A stretch of 5,418 bases of DNA. Origin: Pseudomonadota bacterium. GTDB taxonomy: Bacteria > Pseudomonadota > Alphaproteobacteria > Rhizobiales > Rhizobiaceae. The notes below the pieces were generated by a model. That model made no database searches. It worked only from the letters and a program-made list of their open reading frames with translations, and was not told where the DNA came from. A program made the position numbers and the translations under genes. The stretch covers positions 1-5,418 of the forward strand of contig JAEZXF010000508.1 of NCBI GenBank assembly GCA_023419995.1, written 5' to 3'. Positions 1 through 5,418 of this stretch are shown in pieces (positions within the stretch are counted from its first letter, which is position 1; each line of letters starts with the position of its first letter).

Positions 1-21
1 CAGCCGATAGCTGAAAGTCAT
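1..21 (-). CDS. Possible 5' end of a gene downstream of hemP (cut by window edge)
   Basis: Fifteen bases after the hemP stop codon an ATG opens a reading frame that runs off the left edge of the window, showing only seven codons (MTFSYRL). The spacing fits a second gene in a hemP-led operon. In rhizobia hemP/hmuP often lies next to other heme uptake genes such as hmuS, hmuTUV or a TonB-dependent receptor. The ribosome binding site is weak (only GAG near the ATG), and seven residues are far too few to name a family. It could equally be a chance ATG, with the real gene starting outside the window. Confidence 0.3.
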
Positions 22-36
22 GATCTCGACCGGCTG

Positions 37-252
37 CTACTTGTTGAGAATGAGCTTGCCCTGGCGGGTGATCTTGAGCCGGTACATGGAGCCGGAATGC
101 TCGATGCCGATCTCGTGGGTTCCCCGGAACAGCGATTCACTGGTTACCACCCTCACGGTGCGTTCCTGCGGACGGGCAGTATATTCCCGAACGCTGTCGG
201 TCGGGGAAGAGCGGCGGAAGGACGCATGGGAAAAGGGAGTGTAGCTGTTCAC
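37..252 (-). CDS. hemP: Hemin uptake protein HemP/HmuP
   Basis: A 71-residue protein of the HemP family (Pfam hemP type), which are short proteins of about 50–80 residues. The C-terminal half carries the family signature: SESLFRG (residues 38–44), then EIGIEHSGSMYRL (47–59), and TRQGKLILNK at the extreme C-terminus. The N-terminal 30 residues are polar, probably disordered, and not conserved in the family. In Bradyrhizobium and Sinorhizobium the homologue HmuP is needed for expression of the outer-membrane heme receptor, acting as a regulatory cofactor rather than a transporter, so a regulatory role in heme uptake is likely here. The GTG start at 252 is chosen because AAAGGA lies 8 bases upstream; the only in-frame ATG inside is too late (residue 57). 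The frame stays open far upstream (to 924), but that part is antisense to another gene. A promoter and a candidate iron operator lie upstream. Confidence 0.88.
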   Translation of the reverse strand: MNSYTPFSHASFRRSSPTDSVREYTARPQERTVRVVTSESLFRGTHEIGIEHSGSMYRLKITRQGKLILNK

Positions 253-332
253 AGTACCGTTCCTTTCGATGTCCGGTCGTGCATGCCTGTTGTGTCGTCT
301 GGTGGTGACCGACGGAAGCCCGTTCGATTTCT

Positions 333-347
333 TGACACTAATTATCA
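333..347. promoter_or_regulatory. Candidate iron-responsive operator (RirA-type IRO box)
   Basis: The 15-mer TGACACTAATTATCA has the form TGA-N9-TCA, the published form of the RirA-binding iron-responsive operator of rhizobia. It is AT-rich within GC-rich surroundings and imperfectly palindromic. It lies between the divergent hemP and 518–973 genes and covers the predicted hemP transcription start (about 344), where a bound repressor would block initiation. It also overlaps a TTGACA (332–337) on the plus strand, so it might act on both sides. The motif is short and can occur by chance; the functional claim rests on its position between iron/heme genes. Confidence 0.6.
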
Positions 348-350
348 GGT

Positions 351-378
351 TTAATAGGAAGCGCAATACCGGAGTCAA
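351..378 (-). promoter_or_regulatory. Predicted sigma-70-type promoter of hemP
   Basis: Read on the minus strand, TTGACT (373–378, five of six matches to the -35 consensus) is followed after 16 bases by TATTAA (351–356, four of six matches to the -10). Transcription would start near 344, giving a leader of roughly 90 bases before the hemP GTG. The candidate iron operator lies directly on the start point. A second -10-like GATAAT lies a few bases further downstream, so the exact start is uncertain. Confidence 0.5.
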
Positions 379-517
379 TTCGGCAACATTTGTTTCTCGC
401 GGGTGCGACATCAAGGACCGGTGCGGGGCCGCGGAAACGGGATATCGCCAGGCGCGCCGCCTGTTGATAAATGAGGAGCGAACCGGGAAGGTTTTGCTGA
501 TGAACTGGAGGGGAACA
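357..517 (+). other. Leader region upstream of the exported protein gene
   Basis: Non-coding stretch between the divergent promoters and the plus-strand gene. No convincing plus-strand sigma-70 promoter was found: TTGACA at 332–337 has only a poor -10 candidate (TAGGAA, 355–360) at 17-base spacing. A small hairpin (CAGGCG 449–454, loop CGC, CGCCTG 458–463) precedes a nine-codon mini-ORF (471–500, MRSEPGRFC). The mini-ORF's stop overlaps an ATG at 500 that is in frame with the downstream gene (TGATG). The mini-ORF has no clear ribosome binding site, so its translation is doubtful. Confidence 0.35.
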
Positions 518-973
518 ATGGCGAACGCAGCATCGGGCCGGCTTCTTGCCGCGTCTCTCTTCACCGCCGTCGTGGCTGCGCAGGGCGCGGCCGCGCAGGA
601 TGCGCCCGCCGCGGGCGACACCGCCCCTGCCCTCGTGGTCGAGCTCAACGCGCTGCAGCCGAGCGAGCGCGGCTGCCGCTTCACCTTCATCGCCACCAAC
701 AATCTCGGCGCCGAGCTGACCAAGGCCGCGTTCGAGCTGGTCATGTTCGACACCGCCGGCATGGTGAACCGCATCACCGTCGTCGACTTCAAGGACCTGC
801 CCGAGGGCAAGACCAAGGTGCGGCAGTTCGACTTTCCCAGCGTCGACTGCGCCAAGGTCGGCCGCGTGCTGATCAACGACGCAACCGAATGCGCGGGCTC
901 CGGGGTCGACCCCAAGGCCTGCATCCGAAATCTGAAGGCGCAGACCCGGACGGAAATCGTCTTCGGCCTCTAG
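518..973 (+). CDS. Exported four-cysteine protein of unknown function
   Basis: A 151-residue protein I cannot assign to a characterised family. Residues 1–27 form a signal peptide: a single Arg at position 8, a hydrophobic stretch about 9–21, and a likely cleavage at AAA-QD (26/27), so the mature protein of about 125 residues is probably periplasmic. There is no lipobox and no twin-arginine motif. After a short Ala/Pro/Asp linker the mature part reads as a beta-rich domain with alternating hydrophobic strands. It has four cysteines (C53, C111, C125, C135), which could form two disulfides. The start at 518 is preferred because GGAGG lies 6 bases upstream; an in-frame ATG at 500 would add six residues and has a weaker site. 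It lies upstream of the heme-degrading monooxygenase gene on the same strand and divergent from hemP. A role in iron or heme acquisition is therefore possible but unproven. Confidence 0.8.
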   Translation: MANAASGRLLAASLFTAVVAAQGAAAQDAPAAGDTAPALVVELNALQPSERGCRFTFIATNNLGAELTKAAFELVMFDTAGMVNRITVVDFKDLPEGKTKVRQFDFPSVDCAKVGRVLINDATECAGSGVDPKACIRNLKAQTRTEIVFGL

Positions 974-976
974 ATC

Positions 977-1026
977 GGGCACGGGAACGCTCCGGAAGCG
1001 CGGCTGCGCGTCCGGAGCCCGTGCCC
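977..1026 (+). other. Long intercistronic hairpin
   Basis: A near-perfect inverted repeat starts three bases after the stop codon of the preceding gene. GGGCACGG (977–984) pairs with CCGTGCCC (1019–1026), GCTCCGGA (989–996) with TCCGGAGC (1011–1018), and CGCG (999–1002) with CGCG (1007–1010) around a GCTG loop. The only unpaired bases are GAAC (985–988) and AG (997–998), both on the 5' side. That gives 20 GC-rich base pairs. No T-run follows (the next bases are CGACACC), so this is not a standard rho-independent terminator. It is better read as a 3'-end stabiliser or partial attenuator that sets different levels for the two genes. Confidence 0.7.
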
Positions 1027-1062
1027 CGACACCTCAAACACCCCCAAGAAAGGAAGGACGTC

Positions 1063-1380
1063 ATGTTCATCGCCATGAACCGCTTCAAAGTGAAGAACGG
1101 CTCGGAAAGCGAATTCGAGGCCATCTGGAAGGGGCGCGATTCGAAGCTCCCCGAGATGAAGGGCTTCCGCGAGTTCCAGCTCCTGCGCGGCCCGGTCAAC
1201 GAGGAAGAGGGCTACACGCTCTTCGCCTCGCACACGGTATGGGAAAGCCACGACGATTTCGTCGCCTGGACGAAGTCGCAGAGCTTCCGCGACGCGCACA
1301 AGAACGCGGGCGGCGGCCGTCCGGTGACCTATATGGGCCATCCGCAGTTCGAAGGCTTCTCGGTGGTGGAAGGGGCGTAA
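1063..1380 (+). CDS. IsdG/HmuQ-like heme-degrading monooxygenase (ABM domain)
   Basis: A 105-residue single-domain protein of the antibiotic biosynthesis monooxygenase (ABM) fold, without a signal peptide, hence cytoplasmic. Such proteins form dimers of ferredoxin-like subunits. It has the Asn/Trp/His triad of IsdG-type heme-degrading enzymes: N6 in MFIAMNRF, W69 in FVAWTKS and H79 in FRDAHKNAG. The 10-residue W–H spacing equals that of staphylococcal IsdG (W67, H77). The C-terminal GHPQFEGF resembles the rhizobial HmuQ/HmuD proteins, which open the heme ring to release iron. The start is supported by AGGAAGGA a few bases upstream. It follows the exported protein gene after an 89-base gap holding a strong hairpin, and is closed by a terminator. 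The proximity to hemP supports a heme role. Some ABM proteins have other functions, so the substrate is inferred; I do not choose between the names hmuQ and hmuD. Confidence 0.85.
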   Translation: MFIAMNRFKVKNGSESEFEAIWKGRDSKLPEMKGFREFQLLRGPVNEEEGYTLFASHTVWESHDDFVAWTKSQSFRDAHKNAGGGRPVTYMGHPQFEGFSVVEGA

Positions 1381-1412
1381 GCCTCCTTCCTTCCGACCGG
1401 CTCCGCCGGCAA

Positions 1413-1442
1413 GGCCCGCCCTCGCGGCGGGCTTTTCTTTTT
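1413..1442 (+). terminator. Rho-independent terminator of the monooxygenase gene
   Basis: GCCCGCC (1414–1420), loop CTCGC, and GGCGGGC (1426–1432) form a 7-bp GC-only stem followed by TTTTCTTTTT (1433–1442). It lies 33 bases after the monooxygenase stop codon. A second small hairpin (CCGGC 1397–1401 / GCCGG 1405–1409) precedes it. On the minus strand the stem is not followed by a T-run, so it should act mainly on plus-strand transcripts; termination of the converging tgt operon is not explained by it. Confidence 0.88.
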
Positions 1443-1457
1443 GGTGTCCGCTGCCGA

Positions 1458-2588
1458 TCAGAGCGGCGCGATGTCGCCGCGCGCCCAGCCTTCGGAAATC
1501 GCCGCGGCGCTCTCGGCGAAGCGCCCGGCCTCGATCGCGGCGCGGATGTCGGCCATCAGCCGCTGGTAATAGGCGAGGTTGTTCCACGTCAGCAGCATGG
1601 CGCCCAGCGCCTCGCCCGAGCGCACGAGGTGGTGCAGGTAGGCCCGCGAGTAGTCGCGGGCGGCCGGGCAGTCGCTCTCCTCGTCCAGCGGGCGCGGGTC
1701 GTCGGCATGGCGGGCGTTGCGCAGGTTGACCTTGCCGCGCCGGGTGAAGGCGAGGCCGTGGCGGCCCGAGCGCGTCGGCATCACGCAGTCGAACATGTCG
1801 ATGCCGCGCGCCACGGATTTCAGGATGTCGTCCGGCGTGCCGACGCCCATCAGGTAGCGGGGCTTGTCGTGCGGCAGCACCGGGCAGGTCGCCTCGAGCA
1901 TGTCGAGCATCACCGCCTGCGGCTCGCCGACGGCCAGCCCGCCGACCGCGTAGCCCTTGAGGTCCATCGCCTTCAGCGCCTCGGCCGAGCACTCGCGCAG
2001 GCGGGCGACGTCGCCGCCCTGGACGATGCCGAACATCGCCTTGCCGGGCTGGTCGCCGAAGGCCGCCTTGCAGCGCTCGGCCCAGCGCAGCGACAACTCC
2101 ATCGCGCGCGCGACGTTGTTCTCGTCGGCCGGCAGCGCCACGCATTCGTCGAGCTGCATCTGGATGTCCGAATCGAGCAGGCCCTGGATCTCGATCGAGC
2201 GCTCGGGCGTCATCTCGTAGCGCGCGCCGTCGATGTGGGAGCGGAAGGTGACGCCGTTCTCGTCGAGCTTGCGCAGCTGGGCCAGCGACATGACCTGGAA
2301 GCCGCCCGAATCGGTGAGGATCGGCCATGGCCAGAGCGCGAAGTCGTGCAGGCCCCCGAGCCGCGCCACCCGCTCGGCGCCGGGCCGCAGCATCAGGTGA
2401 TAGGTGTTGCCGAGGATGATGTCGGCGCCGAGTTCGTGCACCTGGTCCATGTACATGGCTTTGACGGTGCCGCCGGTGCCGACGGGCATGATGGCGGGGG
2501 TGCGGATGGCGCCGCGCGGCATGGTGATCTCGCCGCGGCGCGCCTGGCCGTCGGTGGCGAGGATGCGGAAGGAAAATTCGCTGCTCAT
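1458..2588 (-). CDS. tgt: tRNA-guanine transglycosylase (queuosine synthesis)
   Basis: Tgt exchanges guanine-34 in tRNAs with GUN anticodons (Asp, Asn, His, Tyr) for preQ1, the entry step of queuosine on tRNA. The 376-residue length is normal for bacterial Tgt. Seen motifs: ILGNTYHL (58–65), TDSGGFQ (92–98) with the catalytic D93, MQLDEC (144–149), GIVQGG (187–192), GGLAVGE (216–222), and [11 protein letters not shown] (266–276) with the nucleophile D267. The family's zinc site (CxCxxC plus a later His) is degenerate. Aligned with the E. coli enzyme the ligand positions read S305, C307, A310 and N336, leaving one of four. The flanking YSRAYLHHL (313–321) is intact, so this is substitution and not a frameshift. 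The ATG at 2588 overlaps the queA stop by four bases (ATGA), indicating translational coupling. It is the last gene of the operon seen here. Confidence 0.97.
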   Translation of the reverse strand: MSSEFSFRILATDGQARRGEITMPRGAIRTPAIMPVGTGGTVKAMYMDQVHELGADIILGNTYHLMLRPGAERVARLGGLHDFALWPWPILTDSGGFQVMSLAQLRKLDENGVTFRSHIDGARYEMTPERSIEIQGLLDSDIQMQLDECVALPADENNVARAMELSLRWAERCKAAFGDQPGKAMFGIVQGGDVARLRECSAEALKAMDLKGYAVGGLAVGEPQAVMLDMLEATCPVLPHDKPRYLMGVGTPDDILKSVARGIDMFDCVMPTRSGRHGLAFTRRGKVNLRNARHADDPRPLDEESDCPAARDYSRAYLHHLVRSGEALGAMLLTWNNLAYYQRLMADIRAAIEAGRFAESAAAISEGWARGDIAPL

Positions 2589-3661
2589 GCCCCGCTCCGG
2601 AACAGGAGGCTGGCGTCGCCGTAGGAATAGAAGCGGTAGCCCGTGCGAATCGCGTGCGCATAGGCCGCGCGCATCGTCTCCAGCCCGGCGACGGCCGACA
2701 CCAACATGAACAGCGTCGAGCGCGGCAGGTGAAAATTGGTCATCAGGACGTCGGCGGTGCGGAAGCGGTAGCCCGGCGTGATGAAGATCTCCGTCGCGCC
2801 GGACCATCCGGCCAGTTCGCCGCCGTCGCCGGTGGCGCTTTCCAGAAGCCGCAGCGAGGTGGTGCCGACGGCGACGATGCGCCCTCCCCGCGCCCGCACG
2901 GCGTTGAGCGCAGCCGCGGTCGCGGCCGAGACGTGGCCGATCTCGGCATGCATGCGGTGGTCGTCTGTGTCGTCGGCTTTGACCGGCAGGAAGGTGCCGG
3001 CGCCGACATGCAGGGTCACGAAATGCCGCTCGATGCCGGCGGCGTCGAGCGCCGCGAACAGCTCGGGCGTGAAGTGGAGCCCGGCGGTCGGCGCGGCCAC
3101 CGCGCCCTCCTCGCGGGCGTAGATCGTCTGGTAGTCGGCGGCGTCGCGCGCGTCCTCGTCGCGCTTCGAGGCGATGTAGGGCGGCAGCGGCACGTGGCCG
3201 ACGGCGCGCAGCGCCTCGTCGAGCGCAGGGCCGGCGAGGTCGAAGGCCAGCGTCGCCTCTCCCGCCTCCCCCTTCTCGGCCACGGTCGCGTCGAGCGAGC
3301 CGAGGAAGCAGGCGTTGCCGGCGTGGCCGAACCGGATGCGGTCGCCGACGGCGAGGCGCTTGGCCGGCCGCACGAACGCCTTCCAGCGGTCGGGCGCGAC
3401 GCGCATGTGCAGCGTGGCGTCGATCTGCGCCACCGCCTCGCCGCGCCTGCGCAGGCCGGAAAGCTGGGCGGGAATGACGCGCGTGTCGTTGAAAACGAGG
3501 GCATGGCCGGGCGACAGCAGCGACGGCAGGTCGCGCACGATGCGGTCCGCGAGCGCCTCGCGGGGGCGTACCACCAGCATGCGGGCCGCGTCGCGGGGCT
3601 CGGACGGGCGCAGCGCGATGCGATCCTCGGGAAGGTCGAAATCGAACAGGTCGACGCGCAT
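2585..3661 (-). CDS. queA: S-adenosylmethionine:tRNA ribosyltransferase-isomerase QueA
   Basis: QueA transfers and rearranges the ribosyl moiety of S-adenosylmethionine onto preQ1 already in tRNA, forming epoxyqueuosine; the step follows that of Tgt. The protein has 358 residues, close to the usual 340–360. Family motifs are present throughout: [20 protein letters not shown] (residues 10–29), [12 protein letters not shown] (56–67), PTAGLHFT (191–198), LHVGAGTF (217–224), DDHRMHAE (233–240), [10 protein letters not shown] (265–274), [16 protein letters not shown] (308–323) and [13 protein letters not shown] (342–354). The start at 3661 shares one base with the stop of the upstream membrane protein (TGATG), and its stop overlaps the tgt start. 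The three genes are therefore probably translated as a coupled unit. The frame is open further upstream to 4066, but the N-terminal motif beginning [11 protein letters not shown] fixes the start. Confidence 0.97.
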   Translation of the reverse strand: MRVDLFDFDLPEDRIALRPSEPRDAARMLVVRPREALADRIVRDLPSLLSPGHALVFNDTRVIPAQLSGLRRRGEAVAQIDATLHMRVAPDRWKAFVRPAKRLAVGDRIRFGHAGNACFLGSLDATVAEKGEAGEATLAFDLAGPALDEALRAVGHVPLPPYIASKRDEDARDAADYQTIYAREEGAVAAPTAGLHFTPELFAALDAAGIERHFVTLHVGAGTFLPVKADDTDDHRMHAEIGHVSAATAAALNAVRARGGRIVAVGTTSLRLLESATGDGGELAGWSGATEIFITPGYRFRTADVLMTNFHLPRSTLFMLVSAVAGLETMRAAYAHAIRTGYRFYSYGDASLLFRSGA

Positions 3662-4110
3662 CAATGGAACCGTATCAGCAGCGCGCCGGCGAGCAGCATG
3701 ATCGCGCCGGTGACGCGGCCGACCGTGATTTCGCGCACGGCCATGCCGAGGAAGCCGATCCTGTCGAGCACCATCCCGGCCATGAGCTGGCCGGCGACGA
3801 TGAAGGCCATGGTCGCGGCCGCGCCGACGCGCGGGATCAGGATGATGTTGCTGGTGACGAAGGCGGCGCCCAGCGCGCCGCCGACGGCGAACAGCCACGG
3901 CGCCGGCGCGCGCCAGTTGAGAGGGATGCCCTGAAACTGCGTGATGACGGCGGTGACGATGGCGAGGATGATCGCGCCCGAGAGGAAGGAGGCCGCCGCG
4001 GCGGCCACGGGCAAGCCGAGGCCCCTGCTCAGCTCGGCGTTGATCGGGGCCTGCGTGGCGACGCACGCGCCGGCGAGAATGCCGAGCAGCGGCCAGAAGA
4101 GCCCCGCCAT
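3661..4110 (-). CDS. Small DMT-superfamily membrane protein (YdcZ/DUF606 type)
   Basis: A 149-residue hydrophobic protein with about five predicted membrane helices (roughly residues 4–20, 34–57, 70–91, 95–116 and 129–147). The length, the helix-1 pattern [11 protein letters not shown] (22–32) and [21 protein letters not shown] (helix 4) match the YdcZ/DUF606 family. This is a half-size branch of the drug/metabolite transporter superfamily, thought to act as dimers, with mostly unknown substrates. The ATG at 4110 is chosen because AAGGGGG lies about 5 bases upstream; a GTG at 4125 would add MKGAA but has no ribosome binding site. It begins 19 bases after the cytoplasmic cyclophilin stop and its own stop overlaps the queA start by one base. 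That arrangement ties its expression to queuosine synthesis. Whether it moves a queuosine precursor is unknown. Confidence 0.88.
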   Translation of the reverse strand: MAGLFWPLLGILAGACVATQAPINAELSRGLGLPVAAAAASFLSGAIILAIVTAVITQFQGIPLNWRAPAPWLFAVGGALGAAFVTSNIILIPRVGAAATMAFIVAGQLMAGMVLDRIGFLGMAVREITVGRVTGAIMLLAGALLIRFH

Positions 4111-4129
4111 CGCCGCCCCCTTCACGTGG

Positions 4130-4603
4130 TCAGACGTCGGCTGCGACGCGCATCGTCACGATGGAGTCGGGATCACGCACTGGCTCGCCGCGCTTGATCT
4201 GGTCGACATTGTCCATGCCGTCGATCACCTGCCCCCACACCGAATACTGGCGGTTGAGCCAGGGCGCGTCCTCGAAGCAGATGAAGAACTGCGAGTTGGC
4301 GGAGTTCGGGTTCTGCGAGCGCGCCATCGAGCAGGTGCCGCGCACATGGCTGACGTTGGAGAACTCTGCCTTGAGGTCCGGTTTGTCCGAGCCGCCCATG
4401 CCGGTGCCCGTCGGATCGCCGGTCTGGGCCATGAAGCCGTCGATGACGCGGTGGAACACGATGCCGTCGTAGAACTTCTCGCGCGCGAGCTCCTTGATGC
4501 GGGCGACATGGCCCGGGGCCACGTCGGGCATCAGCTCGATCACCACCTTGCCCTTGGTGGTTTCCAGGACGATCGTGTTCTCGGGATCCTTGATCTCGGC
4601 CAT
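4130..4603 (-). CDS. ppiB: Cytoplasmic cyclophilin-type peptidyl-prolyl isomerase
   Basis: A 157-residue single-domain cyclophilin without a signal peptide, thus cytoplasmic, catalysing cis/trans isomerisation of prolyl bonds. Core motifs: FHRVIDGFMAQTGD (residues 50–63), with R52, F57, M58 and Q60 matching the active-site residues of human cyclophilin A (R55, F60, M61, Q63); then GTGMGG (66–71); and SMARSQNPNSANSQFFICF (92–110). W115 in APWLNRQY corresponds to W121 of cyclophilin A, the residue linked to cyclosporin binding, while the H126 position is Tyr (Y120). AAGGAAA a few bases upstream supports the start. It lies 28 bases after the periplasmic cyclophilin gene, to which it is clearly related (both end with KRGEPVxDPD and a short strand). 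The symbol is by analogy with E. coli PpiB. Confidence 0.95.
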   Translation of the reverse strand: MAEIKDPENTIVLETTKGKVVIELMPDVAPGHVARIKELAREKFYDGIVFHRVIDGFMAQTGDPTGTGMGGSDKPDLKAEFSNVSHVRGTCSMARSQNPNSANSQFFICFEDAPWLNRQYSVWGQVIDGMDNVDQIKRGEPVRDPDSIVTMRVAADV

Positions 4604-4631
4604 GAGGCTTTCCTTCCTGAGTGTGTGTTCG

Positions 4632-5195
4632 TTAGTCGGCCGCGATGCGGGCCGAGATGATGCGGTCGGGGTCCTGAACCGGCTCGCCGCGCTTGATATT
4701 GTCGACGAACTCCATGCCGCTCTCCACCGTGCCGACCACGGTGTAGCCGCCCTCGAGGTGCGGCGCCGGCGCGAACATGATGAAGAACTGCGAGTTGGCC
4801 GAATCGGGGCTCTGCGAGCGGGCCATGCCGACGGTACCGCGCACGAAGCGCTCGCGCGAGAACTCGGCCGGCAGGTCGCCGAGCGACGAGCCGCCGGTGC
4901 CGACGCGCCGGGGGTCGTAGCCGTCCTCCAGGTCGCCGTACTGCACGTCGCCGGTCTGGGCCATGAAGCCGTTGATGACGCGGTGGAAGGCGACGTTGTC
5001 GTACTCGCCGCCGCTCGCCAGCGCCTTGATCTGCGCCACGTGCTTGGGGGCGATGTCCGGCCGCAGCGCGATGACGACGTCGCCGTCCTTCAGCTTGAGG
5101 ACGAGGGTGTTCTCCGGCTCGGCGGCGAGCGCGGCGGAACCTGCGAGCACGCCCGCGGCAATGATGAACGACGAGGCGAGCCTCAGAAGACGCAT
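4632..5195 (-). CDS. ppiA: Periplasmic cyclophilin-type peptidyl-prolyl isomerase
   Basis: A 187-residue cyclophilin with a signal peptide. Residues 1–25 have basic Arg residues at 2 and 5, a hydrophobic core about 6–20 and a probable cleavage at ALA-AE (24/25), so the enzyme should act on proteins in the periplasm. The catalytic motif FHRVINGFMAQTGD (70–83) includes R72, F77, M78 and Q80; GMARSQSPDSANSQFFIMF (123–141) follows. The position of cyclophilin A W121 is His here (H146), unlike the cytoplasmic paralogue. Residues about 84–100 form an insertion rich in Gly, Asp and Tyr, absent from the neighbour and common in alphaproteobacterial periplasmic forms. GGGAG lies a few bases upstream of the ATG. 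It starts 17 bases after the coaD stop. The symbol is by analogy with the periplasmic PpiA of E. coli. Confidence 0.94.
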   Translation of the reverse strand: MRLLRLASSFIIAAGVLAGSAALAAEPENTLVLKLKDGDVVIALRPDIAPKHVAQIKALASGGEYDNVAFHRVINGFMAQTGDVQYGDLEDGYDPRRVGTGGSSLGDLPAEFSRERFVRGTVGMARSQSPDSANSQFFIMFAPAPHLEGGYTVVGTVESGMEFVDNIKRGEPVQDPDRIISARIAAD

Positions 5196-5212
5196 CCGAT
5201 TTCTCCCGGTTT

Positions 5213-5418
5213 TCAGGCCTTGAATTTCGCTTCCAGCGCGGTGGCGACGTTGGCCGGAACGAACGGGCGCACGTTGCCGCCCATGGCGGCAATCTGGCGC
5301 ACGAGTGTGGCGGTAATGGTGCGCACCGAGGGGCTTGCCGGCAGGAACACCGTCTGCAGGGCGGGCGCCATGGTCTCGTTCATGCCGGCCATCTGCATCT
5401 CGTAGTCGAGATCGGTGC
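5213..5418 (-). CDS. coaD: Phosphopantetheine adenylyltransferase CoaD, C-terminal part
   Basis: Only the last 68 codons lie in the window; the gene continues past the right edge. CoaD transfers AMP to 4'-phosphopantetheine, the penultimate step of coenzyme A synthesis, in the cytoplasm. The visible part starts [13 protein letters not shown], matching the CoaD core segment seen in E. coli as ADFEYEMQLAHMN. It continues with [20 protein letters not shown], where the C-terminal family pattern S/T-x-x-x-L-V is recognisable, and ends with [12 protein letters not shown] and a short helix. About 100 N-terminal residues, including the HxGH nucleotide-binding motif, are outside the window. It is the first visible gene of the minus-strand operon, so the operon promoter is not seen here. 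Confidence 0.95.
   Translation of the reverse strand, partial: TDLDYEMQMAGMNETMAPALQTVFLPASPSVRTITATLVRQIAAMGGNVRPFVPANVATALEAKFKA

Noticed and set aside
451..458. GGCGCGCC palindrome in the leader region as a regulator site
   Set aside because: An 8-bp GC palindrome is expected by chance in DNA this GC-rich, and nothing else supports a binding site.
253..924. Minus-strand upstream extension of the hemP reading frame (open to 924)
   Set aside because: It is antisense to the exported protein gene and the promoter region and shows no protein family features. The GTG at 252 with its ribosome binding site explains the gene.
977..1026. Intercistronic hairpin as a rho-independent terminator
   Set aside because: No T-run follows the stem on either strand, so it is reported as a structural element instead.
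1413..1442. Bidirectional terminator also serving tgt
   Set aside because: On the minus strand the stem is followed by CTTGCCGG and not by a T-run, so only plus-strand termination is supported.
1239..2624. Plus-strand open frame of 461 codons opposite tgt
   Set aside because: Low-complexity Arg/Ala/His/Val-rich translation typical of the antisense of a GC-rich gene; tgt on the other strand is unmistakable.
970..2661. Minus-strand open frame of 563 codons overlapping tgt in another frame
   Set aside because: Strongly Arg/Ala/Pro-biased out-of-frame shadow; it also runs through the terminator and the antisense of the monooxygenase gene.
2654..3934. Plus-strand open frame of 426 codons opposite queA and the membrane protein
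   Set aside because: Arg/Gly/Ala-rich shadow of two well-supported minus-strand genes, with no domain signature or ribosome binding site.

Overview
The window is GC-rich (well over 60 %) and densely coded. Its gene content and order point to an alphaproteobacterium of the order Hyphomicrobiales (Rhizobiales), probably near Mesorhizobium or the Phyllobacteriaceae. This rests on the coaD – two cyclophilins – queA – tgt order, a rhizobial-type HemP, and a candidate RirA-type iron-responsive operator. The genus is an inference.

Left part (1–1442) looks like a small iron/heme locus with two divergent arms. On the minus strand hemP (37–252, GTG start) runs leftward, followed by what may be the first codons of another gene cut by the window edge. 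On the plus strand are a small exported four-cysteine protein of unknown function (518–973) and a cytoplasmic IsdG/HmuQ-like heme-degrading monooxygenase (1063–1380). Between the arms lies a 15-bp TGA-N9-TCA sequence (333–347), matching the form of the rhizobial RirA 'iron-responsive operator'. It sits over the predicted start point of a plausible hemP promoter. A long intercistronic hairpin separates the two plus-strand genes, and a strong rho-independent terminator closes that arm.

Right part (1458–5418) is one tightly packed minus-strand operon. It reads, in transcription order, coaD (3' part only), a periplasmic cyclophilin, a cytoplasmic cyclophilin, a small YdcZ/DUF606-type membrane protein, queA and tgt. 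Gaps are 28 nt or less, with a 1-nt (TGATG) and a 4-nt (ATGA) overlap around queA. QueA and Tgt carry out the tRNA-bound steps of queuosine synthesis: Tgt inserts preQ1 at the wobble position and QueA adds the epoxycyclopentane ring. The operon and the plus-strand iron genes converge on the terminator near 1413–1442.

The points most worth a second look are: the loss of three of the four expected zinc ligands in Tgt; the unknown exported protein placed with heme utilisation genes under a candidate iron operator; and the membrane protein translationally coupled to queA. No mobile element, CRISPR array, tRNA or rRNA gene was seen.
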